The position numbers and the translations under genes are program-made. A stretch of 20,414 nucleotides of DNA from CALFUK01 sp964398295 (GTDB taxonomy: Bacteria > Bacteroidota > Bacteroidia > Chitinophagales > Saprospiraceae): positions 1 through 20,414 of the forward strand of contig CAYNMW010000083.1 in assembly GCA_964398295.1 (NCBI GenBank), read 5' to 3'. Positions 8,531 through 15,883 of the stretch are shown here, piece by piece. The number at the start of each line of letters is the position of its first letter. Within the stretch, counting starts at the first letter, position 1. The notes beneath the pieces were generated by a model. It did not search any database and was not told where the DNA came from. It saw only the letters and a program-made list of their open reading frames with translations.

Positions 8531-10372
8531 ATGAGCTCTCAGCGACACATAAAACTCCTTCTTTGTTCTATCTGGATTGCTATCATGTGCAATGTCAAGA
8601 GTCCAGTTGTATATGGTCAATTTATAGAGTCATATCAATGCGACATACCAGATGCAGAGAACATCGTCAATTTTCCTTTTGAATTGTCATCAGTTGCGAT
8701 AAATACAGGAACAACGCCTGCACAAGTTATTTCACTTGCTGAAGACGGAACCTTGCTAGTTGAAAACGTGAATACATTTGGTGAGGGCATTGCTGGTTCC
8801 AATACAATTGCAAACTGTTTGACTCCTTTTGGTGATGATTTTGAAGGCATAACCTACTTATTTGAAGATAATTTTCGCTTTTTTTTCGCGGTATTATATG
8901 AAGGATCTTCTGCAACTGATCCGAATAGATTGCACTTAATCAGCACAGATGTAGACGCAGGGTCTAATGTCAGTAACTGTAGAGTTGAAACTCCAGAGGG
9001 TTTAGAATTTGCATTCCCGGATGGATCTCGACTACTATTTAACAGAGGTGATGGACTTGAAGGTGTTACGATTGACGGCGAGGGTTTTTTATATTTTGTT
9101 GAAGAAGTAGAAACCAGAAATGAGCCTAAGCTCTACAAAAGTGTTTTATCATTTAAAGAAATAGCAGATTTTCCAGATGACGCTCTGGTTATCATTGAGG
9201 AGGTACCGAATGCTATAGAGAATCAACCCTATTATGGTGAGAATGTCGATTTTTCAGATGTATTTCACTTGAATGCTATTGATCCATCAAGAGATCAAGA
9301 GATGGTTATTGTTTCTGAAAAAAGGAAGGAACTCCTACATATAAATCTGAGAAGACCAGACTTTGTAGGCACATTAGATATATCAGAATTAATGCAAGGA
9401 ACAGATCAAGGATTCAAACCTGAAGGACTCGCATTTTATGATGACCAATTATTCATTATTTCGGATAATGATAGTGATAATAATAGTAATAACAATTCAA
9501 TTACTCACTTTCAAATAGGGGCGCTACCTCCATCTGATGCAAGACCAGTTAACATGTTTCCAGATTCCACAGGAGGCATACGTATTGGTCAATTCCCGGC
9601 AGTAGAAGGATGGACGTATTTATGGATTCCAGAAAGTGGATTAAGTGACCCCACTGCAGCACAACCAATAGCTACACCAACAGAAAGCACAACATATATA
9701 TTACAAGTGGCCAACGAATTCGGTTGTATATCTGTAAGCACTTTCGCCTTTGAAGTAGAACCCATTTTAGATGGTGACGAAGATGGTTTTGAAGTGCCAG
9801 AAGATTGTGATGATACTAACCCAAATATAAATCCAAATGCAACTGATATTCCTGATAATGGAATTGATGAAGATTGTTCTGGTTCTGATGCAGTGACAAC
9901 TGTGGATGTTTTATCTGGTACAGTTACAGATAGATTTGGAGTAGGCATCTCCCAAGTGCAAGTCACTTTAAACAACGGACGACAAACACTCACTGACAGT
10001 TCTGGTAACTTTAGTTTCGAAGATAGTGAAGTCGTTAACAGCCTTGTCATTTCATTTGTACGAACTGATGATATCCTAAACGGTGTGTCTAGCGTCGACT
10101 TGGTAAGAACAGCAAATCATATATTAGGCTTGGAACCATTTACGGATGATGTGACTCCACTTGCGGCAGACATCAATAATGATGGCAGTGTCTCTAGTTT
10201 AGACATTGTTCTTCTCTTACGTGTTATTCTTGGACTTTCTGACTCTTTCGAAACACTCAACTCATGGGAGTTTATTCCAAAAACAATAACATTGAACGAG
10301 TTACCTGCAAGCCCACTTGAGATAATTGGTTATAAAGTTGGTGATACGAATGGTACTGCTGATCCAAAATAA
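8531..10372 (+). CDS. Secreted multidomain protein: SdiA-regulated/phytase-esterase-like propeller, MopE-like metal motif, carboxypeptidase-regulatory and dockerin-like domains
   Basis: This 613-residue exported protein has a Sec signal peptide (about residues 1-30, ending VVYGQ). Residues 35-330 resemble SdiA-regulated or esterase-like phytase beta-propeller proteins: GDDFEGITYL, GDGLEGVTIDGEGFLYFVEE and KPEGLAFYDDQLFIISDND. A short Ig/PKD-like stretch (360-410) with TESTTYILQV follows. Next comes an acidic MopE-like putative metal-binding motif (414-450, DGDEDGF...CDDTNPNINP...GIDEDCSG), then a carboxypeptidase-regulatory-like domain (460-505, LSGTVTDRFGVGI). Last is a dockerin-like pair of Ca-binding helices (515-575, with DINNDGSVSSLDIVLLLRVILG). 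It stops at GDTNGTADPK, with no type IX secretion sorting domain after it. Cell-surface or extracellular location is likely; the enzymatic role is unproved. No terminator is evident before the next gene. Confidence 0.8.
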   Translation: MSSQRHIKLLLCSIWIAIMCNVKSPVVYGQFIESYQCDIPDAENIVNFPFELSSVAINTGTTPAQVISLAEDGTLLVENVNTFGEGIAGSNTIANCLTPFGDDFEGITYLFEDNFRFFFAVLYEGSSATDPNRLHLISTDVDAGSNVSNCRVETPEGLEFAFPDGSRLLFNRGDGLEGVTIDGEGFLYFVEEVETRNEPKLYKSVLSFKEIADFPDDALVIIEEVPNAIENQPYYGENVDFSDVFHLNAIDPSRDQEMVIVSEKRKELLHINLRRPDFVGTLDISELMQGTDQGFKPEGLAFYDDQLFIISDNDSDNNSNNNSITHFQIGALPPSDARPVNMFPDSTGGIRIGQFPAVEGWTYLWIPESGLSDPTAAQPIATPTESTTYILQVANEFGCISVSTFAFEVEPILDGDEDGFEVPEDCDDTNPNINPNATDIPDNGIDEDCSGSDAVTTVDVLSGTVTDRFGVGISQVQVTLNNGRQTLTDSSGNFSFEDSEVVNSLVISFVRTDDILNGVSSVDLVRTANHILGLEPFTDDVTPLAADINNDGSVSSLDIVLLLRVILGLSDSFETLNSWEFIPKTITLNELPASPLEIIGYKVGDTNGTADPK

Positions 10373-10441
10373 CTTTTCATCTTAAATTCTTTATCAAAAA
10401 TTCACAACTTGCAACAAACATACTTTCCCTTATTTCGTTAG

Positions 10442-11566
10442 GTGCAAGTGAATATACTTTTATCAATATTAGCCATTCCGATACTTATATATGTCGGTGT
10501 CCGACTTTTCTTACTGACTCCAGTATTTGGAGCGAAATCGGAAGGTGAGTCCCTAGAAAAAATAAAGCTATCTCCACAATTCATTAAAGGTCGATTCAGA
10601 AATTTTGGAGCCAAACGCGCGGACATGACCTTTTCCAAAATGCCACAACTGATTCAAGAGTCAAACAAGAGAAAAATAAACAGAAAGCCAAGTCATCTTG
10701 TAACTTGGTTAAAGAGAGAACGTGAAGATTTTGAACAACATCATAATGATCAGTTGCGGGCTACCTGGTTTGGTCATTCTGCCATATTATTTGAAATGGA
10801 AGGCCTAAGGTTTGCTATCGACCCTATGCTTGGACAAGCTGCCTCTCCTATTCCTTTGGCTGTACGAAGATTTCACAAATCGGTTCCCTTGAAAGCACAA
10901 GATTTTCCAGAGCTTGATGCTGTCATTTATACACATGACCATTACGATCATTTGGATTACGGCACAGTAAAGAAACTAAAGAATAAAGTAAAACATTGGT
11001 ACACGCCGTTAGGGGTTGCTGCACATTTGAAACGCTGGGGAGTAAAACCAGACAACATTACAGAATTAGATTGGTGGGAAGAAACAACATTGGGTCACTT
11101 GACCTTAACGAGTACACCAAATCAGCATTTCAGTGGCAGAACATTTCAAGGAAGAGATAGAACCTTGTGGTGCTCATGGGTAATTAACGGCAAACACAAT
11201 AAAATCTTTTTTAATGGTGACTCCGGGTACTACGATGGTTTTAGAATTATAGGCGAAAAACATGGACCATTTGATTTATGCTTTATGGAATGTGGGCAGT
11301 ATCACCATTTATGGAAAGAAAATCATATGACTCCAGAAGAGTCTGTACAAGCATTTACGGAGTTGGGCGGCAAGAAAATTATTCCCATCCATTGGGGCGC
11401 ATTTACACTAGCACCGCATAGTTGGACTGACCCGATAGAACGAATGGCGCATGCATGCTCCCAATTACAATTGGATTTGATTACGCCAAAGATTGGGGAG
11501 ACAGTTATTTTGCACAAGCATGAACCTAAAGAGAAGTGGTGGATTGCTGATACTACTAAAAATTAA
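10442..11566 (+). CDS. Membrane-anchored MBL-fold hydrolase, NAPE-PLD/UlaG-like
   Basis: This 374-residue metallo-beta-lactamase-fold enzyme has an N-terminal membrane anchor (about 4-27). The fold begins at about 105 with ATWFGHSAILFEMEGLRFAIDP. The metal motif is THDHYDHLD (H165, H167, D169, H170). Further ligand-type residues are H229 in NQHFSGR, D260 in NGDSGYYDG and H317 in PIHWGAF. This pattern is close to N-acyl-phosphatidylethanolamine phospholipase D-like bacterial proteins, so a phosphodiester or lipid substrate is plausible but not shown. The start is not ATG: a TAG lies directly before GTG 10442, a second GTG is at 10448, and the first in-frame ATG (M62) would remove the anchor and linker. 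I keep the first GTG. The gene may follow the dockerin protein on one transcript or use a promoter in the 69-base gap. Confidence 0.85.
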   Translation: MQVNILLSILAIPILIYVGVRLFLLTPVFGAKSEGESLEKIKLSPQFIKGRFRNFGAKRADMTFSKMPQLIQESNKRKINRKPSHLVTWLKREREDFEQHHNDQLRATWFGHSAILFEMEGLRFAIDPMLGQAASPIPLAVRRFHKSVPLKAQDFPELDAVIYTHDHYDHLDYGTVKKLKNKVKHWYTPLGVAAHLKRWGVKPDNITELDWWEETTLGHLTLTSTPNQHFSGRTFQGRDRTLWCSWVINGKHNKIFFNGDSGYYDGFRIIGEKHGPFDLCFMECGQYHHLWKENHMTPEESVQAFTELGGKKIIPIHWGAFTLAPHSWTDPIERMAHACSQLQLDLITPKIGETVILHKHEPKEKWWIADTTKN

Positions 11567-11606
11567 TGCTTGGCGCTTTCAATAAGGATCAAAAAGGACA
11601 AGTCTA

Positions 11607-11626
11607 ACTATTTGAATAGAAATAGT
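11607..11626. terminator. AT-rich hairpin between convergent genes
   Basis: A perfect 7-bp inverted repeat, ACTATTT and AAATAGT, surrounds a 6-base loop directly between the hydrolase gene and the convergent amidohydrolase gene, whose stop is at 11628-11630. The stem is almost all A-T and lacks a strong T-run on either strand, so bidirectional termination is possible but weak. Confidence 0.3.
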
Positions 11627-11627
11627 C

Positions 11628-13343
11628 TTACTTCATAAAATAAACTTCCTGGATTTTATTGTTGCTTATTTTATACATAATAAGAACATTGCTCGGTTGA
11701 TCTGATTTTTCATAGACAACACTTTCAAGATCAATTACGGTATTGCCGTCGACTATTCTGTTTACTAGCTGACAATGTAGAGCAGTATCATTCTGTATAA
11801 ATTGGTATTGTTCTTTCATCACATCTATGCCTTCAAATAAAAGTTCATCTGGAAAATTATAGATTCGAACATCGTGCGCATAATGTTTTAAAAATTCATC
11901 TAAATTATGTGCATTGCAGGCATTCAAGGATTGCTGGACTACTAACTCTGGGGTTGATTGTACCAATTCGGTTTGATCTATCACCTCACCACTTTTAATA
12001 ATCAAATCAATGTCTTCAATCGCACTAATGTTGTCCAAAGGATTTTCTTTTAATAGCAAAAGATTCGCAATGGTGCCATTTTTGATGACTCCGCATTCAT
12101 TTTGTTTATTGATAGCCATTGCAGGATGCAAGGTCAAGGATTTGAGTATTTCTACATTTGTCAATCCTGCCTTTTTAAATAAATCAAGTTCATGAAAAAA
12201 GGAGGATACATGGAGTGTGCCAATATTACCTGCGTCAGTCCCTAAAGCAATCGGTAATCCTGCTTCACTAATTTTCTTTAAGTTAATTGATTGGATGCTG
12301 TCCACTTTATGGTAGTTAATTGCAAAATCTTCTTCGTTTTCTCTGTAGTAATTCAGATCAGAATTATTTTGTATATGATTAACATCCATTAACGAACCTA
12401 GGGTTTCAGGTTGTGCTATTTCAAAATCCTTATCGGTTATCGAATAGTTGCCTTCAAACACTTTATAAGAATTAATGCCAACTTGAAGTGTTGGACAATA
12501 TATTGCGGAAGATGACTTTAGCAGCTCAATAAACTCATCATCTATAACTGTGTTTCTCACACTATGAACCAAAAAAGTGGCACCTGCTTTTAATGATAAT
12601 TTTGCTGTTTCCAATGTAGTTGCATGTACAGCAACTGGAAGAGATAATTTAGCAGCTTCTTGACACATTGCTTCTACAATAGGATAAAAATCCAATGCAT
12701 CCTGTGGTGTAGTTGCTATGTACCAAACCTTAATATAGTCTGCTCGCACACGTTTCAGATTTTGGACAAGATTCACTGCTTGAGCAATAGAATCCATTTC
12801 CATAATTGGTGGGTAATCAACTTTAAGTTCTTTAGGTAAATAGTTTGACAAAAGTGGACCAGTAATATAGATGTGAGCAGACTGGTTGGATTTATTCAAA
12901 CTGTCTCTAGACGTAATTTGATAAATAGGTCCTCCTAAATCTACCACTGAAGTAATGCCTTTGCTTGTATATCTTTTTAGCAAGTCTTCCATGTTATCAT
13001 AAACCCATATTCTTTCGGTTTCATAATCTTTTATTTCAGTGACATCTAAAAAATCTGGTCGAGTGTACAAGCCACCAGATTGGAACAAATGGATATGTGC
13101 GTCAATCATCCCGGGCATTACAAATCTACCAGCACCATCAATAATTTGAGCTGTACTATCCGTATTAATTTCGCTAGACGGATTGACAGCTTTTATCATT
13201 CCATTCTTGATATAGATGTCATTATTTTCAATCAAATTGCCGTTTTCGACGTCAACAACATGGACATTCTTCAATAAAAGATTTTGTGCAAAATTTACAT
13301 TGTAGACACAAAAAAATAAACTGACAAACAAACTTTTATTCAT
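11628..13343 (-). CDS. Secreted amidohydrolase with C-terminal NTF2/SnoaL-like domain
   Basis: This 571-residue exported protein has a Sec signal peptide (about 1-20, NVNFAQ before the mature chain). The amidohydrolase barrel (about 22-460) shows the family metal set: HxH at H83 and H85 (DAHIHLFQSGG), a probable carboxylated lysine K205 (DYIKVWY), H240 (VAVHATT), H260 (FLVHSV) and D370 (LGTDAGN). The closing composite domain carries KNGTIANLLLLKENPLDNI. This resembles the imidazolonepropionase-like or prolidase-like secreted amidohydrolases. Residues about 465-571 form a separate NTF2/SnoaL-like alpha+beta domain, starting VVQQSLNACNAHNLDEFLKHYAHDVRI. Such a C-terminal extension is not part of the standard fold. 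It starts only 2 bases after the alpha/beta hydrolase stop, so the two are surely co-transcribed. The substrate is unknown. Confidence 0.88.
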   Translation of the reverse strand: MNKSLFVSLFFCVYNVNFAQNLLLKNVHVVDVENGNLIENNDIYIKNGMIKAVNPSSEINTDSTAQIIDGAGRFVMPGMIDAHIHLFQSGGLYTRPDFLDVTEIKDYETERIWVYDNMEDLLKRYTSKGITSVVDLGGPIYQITSRDSLNKSNQSAHIYITGPLLSNYLPKELKVDYPPIMEMDSIAQAVNLVQNLKRVRADYIKVWYIATTPQDALDFYPIVEAMCQEAAKLSLPVAVHATTLETAKLSLKAGATFLVHSVRNTVIDDEFIELLKSSSAIYCPTLQVGINSYKVFEGNYSITDKDFEIAQPETLGSLMDVNHIQNNSDLNYYRENEEDFAINYHKVDSIQSINLKKISEAGLPIALGTDAGNIGTLHVSSFFHELDLFKKAGLTNVEILKSLTLHPAMAINKQNECGVIKNGTIANLLLLKENPLDNISAIEDIDLIIKSGEVIDQTELVQSTPELVVQQSLNACNAHNLDEFLKHYAHDVRIYNFPDELLFEGIDVMKEQYQFIQNDTALHCQLVNRIVDGNTVIDLESVVYEKSDQPSNVLIMYKISNNKIQEVYFMK

Positions 13344-13345
13344 TG

Positions 13346-14026
13346 TTACTTATTGAGTGTATGGCTCAAAAACCAATCGTATAATTTTGGGTTCGCATAT
13401 GTTTCTGTCCAGGAATCGTGCCCTGCTTCTGGATAGACAGTGAATTCTACATTACTCCCCACTTCTTTTAAAGCATCAACAATTCTAGTGCTTGCTTCTA
13501 ACGGGACCACCTTATCCTTAGCTCCATGAAACACCCAGGTTGGAATGTGTTTTATCAAATCCGCTTGAGACGCGTTTTCTTCACTACCTCCGCAAATGGG
13601 CACAATAGCCGCAAAACGATTTGGTCGTAAGATTGCCCAATTCCAAGTGCCAAAACCTCCCATACTCAATCCAGTCAAATATATCCTATCTGTATCTACC
13701 GGGTGTTTTTGTACAATGTCATTTAACAAAAGGTCAAGTTTTTTTTCATCCCACCAGGTTCCAGCTGGACATAGCGGTGATAGCACCATGAAAGGAAAAT
13801 CCTCTTGTTGTTCTACCAATTTTGGTGGGCCATGCACTCGTACCTTTGACAAGTCTTCTCCTCTTTCCCCTGCTCCATGTAAGAATACGATTAAGGGCAC
13901 TTTACCCTGATCATGTAAAGTTGTATTTGTAGGTGTAAAAAACAGATATTCGTATGTCTGTTTTTGGTTGTTTTCACAGAATCCTACAATTAATAAAAAA
14001 CCTAATATCGAAACAAGTATCTTCAT
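13346..14026 (-). CDS. Exported alpha/beta hydrolase (PHB depolymerase/phospholipase-carboxylesterase-like)
   Basis: This 226-residue esterase-type hydrolase has a hydrophobic N-terminus (about 1-17, ending VGFC) that looks like an export signal. The -1 residue before C17 is Phe, so it is a poor lipobox and lipidation is uncertain. The alpha/beta fold shows the oxyanion strand VFLHGAGERG (about 47-56), the nucleophile elbow GLSMGG with S121, probable acid D171 (HGAKDKVVP) and H203 (EAGHDSW). This matches predicted peptidases or esterases of the PHB-depolymerase (LpqC-like) group. It is the first gene of a two-gene minus-strand unit with the amidohydrolase, separated by 2 bases. A TATTTTTG box at 14094-14101 (minus) fits the Bacteroidota -7 element, but I find no matching TTG at the right distance. 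Substrate unknown. Confidence 0.88.
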   Translation of the reverse strand: MKILVSILGFLLIVGFCENNQKQTYEYLFFTPTNTTLHDQGKVPLIVFLHGAGERGEDLSKVRVHGPPKLVEQQEDFPFMVLSPLCPAGTWWDEKKLDLLLNDIVQKHPVDTDRIYLTGLSMGGFGTWNWAILRPNRFAAIVPICGGSEENASQADLIKHIPTWVFHGAKDKVVPLEASTRIVDALKEVGSNVEFTVYPEAGHDSWTETYANPKLYDWFLSHTLNK

Positions 14027-14115
14027 TGTGGCGATAAGATAAATATTAATTTGAAAAGTGCTATCCTATCGTTTTGGATATCACTAAAGACTTCAAAAAT
14101 ATCAATAAATATATA

Positions 14116-14676
14116 ATGTTTAGTACTTATTTTAAACTCGGATTTGACCATATATTAGACTTGAATGGCTACGATCATATTTTATTTATCATTGCATTAT
14201 GTGCAGTTTATGCCATCAGCCAATGGAAACAAATTCTCATCTTAGTTACAGCATTTACCATTGGACATTGTTTGACACTTGTTCTATCTGGCTTAAAAAT
14301 AATCACCATTTCTTCCGAGTTGGTAGAATTTTTGATCCCACTAACCATCTTAATAACTGCAATATTCAACATTGTCAAAGGAGCTCCATCTGAACAGAAA
14401 GTTAGGTGGAACTATATACTAGCTTTGTTTTTTGGATTGATACATGGACTGGGATTTTCAAATTACTTCAAGGCGCTCATAGGCAAAGAAGAAAATATTG
14501 TCAATATACTTTTACCATTTAACCTAGGTGTAGAACTTGGACAGTTGGTTATAGTAGCATTTACATTAATAGCAGGTTACATTTTTATTAATGTCTTAAA
14601 AACTCAACAAAGAGATTGGAATCTCATTGTATCGGGTGCCGCGGCTGGAATAGCTATAACATTGATGATCGGTTAG
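14116..14676 (+). CDS. HupE/UreJ-family membrane protein
   Basis: This 186-residue polytopic membrane protein is recognised from the HupE/UreJ family (HupE/UreJ_2 type). It starts MFSTYFKLGFDHILDLNGYDHILF, the usual N-terminus of the group. Conserved histidines follow in the DHI/DHIL pair, in IGHCLTL and in FGLIHGLGFSNYF. About five or six transmembrane helices are visible. Family members are linked to nickel or cobalt handling in hydrogenase and urease clusters, but no such cluster is present here, so metal transport is only an inference. I choose ATG 14116 over an in-frame TTG at 14074, because the TTG adds 14 polar residues absent from the family pattern. The gene is divergent from the hydrolase unit and 20 bases before the acetyltransferase, which it probably shares a transcript with. 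Confidence 0.85.
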   Translation: MFSTYFKLGFDHILDLNGYDHILFIIALCAVYAISQWKQILILVTAFTIGHCLTLVLSGLKIITISSELVEFLIPLTILITAIFNIVKGAPSEQKVRWNYILALFFGLIHGLGFSNYFKALIGKEENIVNILLPFNLGVELGQLVIVAFTLIAGYIFINVLKTQQRDWNLIVSGAAAGIAITLMIG

Positions 14677-14696
14677 GACAAGACCAAAAATAATCT

Positions 14697-15227
14697 ATGA
14701 CCAATTTTGCTAGCAATGAGGTAACTATGGAATTAAAATTCAGAGAAGGAAGTATTGAAGATATGGAGCAATTGAGAGAACTTGCTATAAGCTCGTATGG
14801 CCAATATCAACATATTTTGACTTTAGAAAACTGGAATACCTTTTATGAGAATCTGAAAGCAAAAAGCTCCTATACAAATATTTTAAAAATTGCAAAATGC
14901 TTTGTTTGCGAATTAGGAAATGAATTAATTGGAGTAGCTTATGTCGTCCCGAGTGGAAATCCAACTGATATTTTTGAAACGAACTGGAGTTATATAAGAA
15001 TGGTAGGGGTAAATCCAAAGTATCGTGGCAATGGCATCTCAAAGAAACTAACGCAAAGTTGTATAGATTTTGCAACTGAAAATGGAGAAACAATTATCGC
15101 TTTACACACCTCCGAGTTCATGGATGCTGCCAGACATATCTATGAAAGTATAGGCTTCAAAAAAATAAAAGAACTCAAGCCTATATTTGGTAAAAGATAT
15201 TGGCTTTATCAACTTAAATTGAAATAA
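14697..15227 (+). CDS. GNAT-family N-acetyltransferase
   Basis: This is a soluble protein of 176 residues (166 if the in-frame ATG at 14727 is used, which begins MELKFREGSIEDM right at the first strand of the GNAT fold). It is expected to transfer an acetyl group from acetyl-CoA to an amine. The acetyl-CoA-binding motif is VGVNPKYRGNGISKKL (about 103-118), preceded by the beta-4 strand NELIGVAYVV. The C-terminal part, with AARHIYESIGFKKI and a terminal YWLYQLKL strand, is typical. The substrate is unknown; such genes often modify antibiotics, amino acids or proteins. It follows the HupE-like gene after 20 bases in the same direction and converges on the lipoprotein gene 19 bases downstream, with no clear terminator hairpin between them. 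The fold call is firm, the start less so. Confidence 0.88.
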   Translation: MTNFASNEVTMELKFREGSIEDMEQLRELAISSYGQYQHILTLENWNTFYENLKAKSSYTNILKIAKCFVCELGNELIGVAYVVPSGNPTDIFETNWSYIRMVGVNPKYRGNGISKKLTQSCIDFATENGETIIALHTSEFMDAARHIYESIGFKKIKELKPIFGKRYWLYQLKLK

Positions 15228-15246
15228 GGAATTCTGCGATTGTCTA

Positions 15247-15714
15247 TTAAAGCTGTGTACGTGTATACGCAAATCCTCCACCTAGATTAGAAGACCAAGA
15301 TGTAAATCTGACATTAATAAAGATGTCATCTTCAATGAGATGCATCACCAAATCTACACCTTCAACATCCTGAGGCATTATCGTTGCGCGAAATGGAGCA
15401 AAGGACAACGCATCAAGATTGGCAGTTGTGCCACGTGCCCACTCTGTACCTAATGGACTGTCTCGTTTATCAAATTCAGACTCTAACACTGCGTTGAAAA
15501 TTTGACCACCTTCATTACCTCTCGTAATCCACACATTATCCGTTATCCTATCTTGATTAGCTTCTTGCGCTGGATTTGCTCCATTGTCTTTGGTAAACAT
15601 TATCGTCTCTTCAATTACCTCACCAGATAAATTCTCAAGCTGATCTCGAGAGCATTGAACAAAAAACAAGCTTATTGATAGAAGGAACAGGTAAGGGTTT
15701 ATTTGCAATTTCAT
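15247..15714 (-). CDS. Small lipoprotein with an extracellular domain of unknown function
   Basis: This 155-residue protein is best started at ATG 15714, because that start places a signal peptide (MKLQINPYLFLLSISLFFVQC) directly at the N-terminus with a lipobox-like FVQC and lipidation expected on C21 or so. A longer reading to 15750 adds 12 residues before the signal peptide and is less likely. The body contains NQDRITDNVWITRGNEGGQIFNA, SPLGTEWARGTTANLDALSF, FRATIMPQDV and INVRFTSWSSNLGGGFAYTR. I recognise this arrangement from many Bacteroidota secreted or surface proteins, where it recurs as a stand-alone or appended domain, but I know of no established function. It is divergent from the D-Ala-D-Ala ligase gene and convergent with the acetyltransferase. 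Surface location is inferred from the lipobox. Confidence 0.75.
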   Translation of the reverse strand: MKLQINPYLFLLSISLFFVQCSRDQLENLSGEVIEETIMFTKDNGANPAQEANQDRITDNVWITRGNEGGQIFNAVLESEFDKRDSPLGTEWARGTTANLDALSFAPFRATIMPQDVEGVDLVMHLIEDDIFINVRFTSWSSNLGGGFAYTRTQL

Positions 15715-15836
15715 ATTGGAGTAGCTTATAATGAGAAATGGCCTTTCCACAAAAATCTAATTGATTTTAGCTATAGAACGCATCACACAGTACTTTTGTT
15801 TAAAATGCTGACTGCAGTATCAACCAATAAGCAGAA

Positions 15837-15867
15837 TTGTCATTTCGGAACGAATTATATATCTTTA
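15837..15867 (+). promoter_or_regulatory. Candidate Bacteroidota-type promoter of ddl
   Basis: TTG at 15837-15839 and TATCTTTA at 15860-15867 are separated by exactly 20 bases. The second box matches the Bacteroidota TAnnTTTG consensus at 7 of 8 positions. It ends 16 bases before the ATG at 15884, giving a short leader. Confidence 0.45.
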
Positions 15868-15883
15868 TTTTTTATCATATGTT

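Noticed and set aside
9589..10050. 153-codon open frame on the minus strand inside the dockerin-protein gene
   Set aside because: It is antisense to a well-supported multidomain coding region and its product has no recognisable domain; Ser/Thr/Pro-rich composition is typical of a shadow frame.
13596..13910. 104-codon open frame on the plus strand inside the alpha/beta hydrolase gene
   Set aside because: It lies opposite the conserved catalytic motifs of the hydrolase and has no signature of its own.
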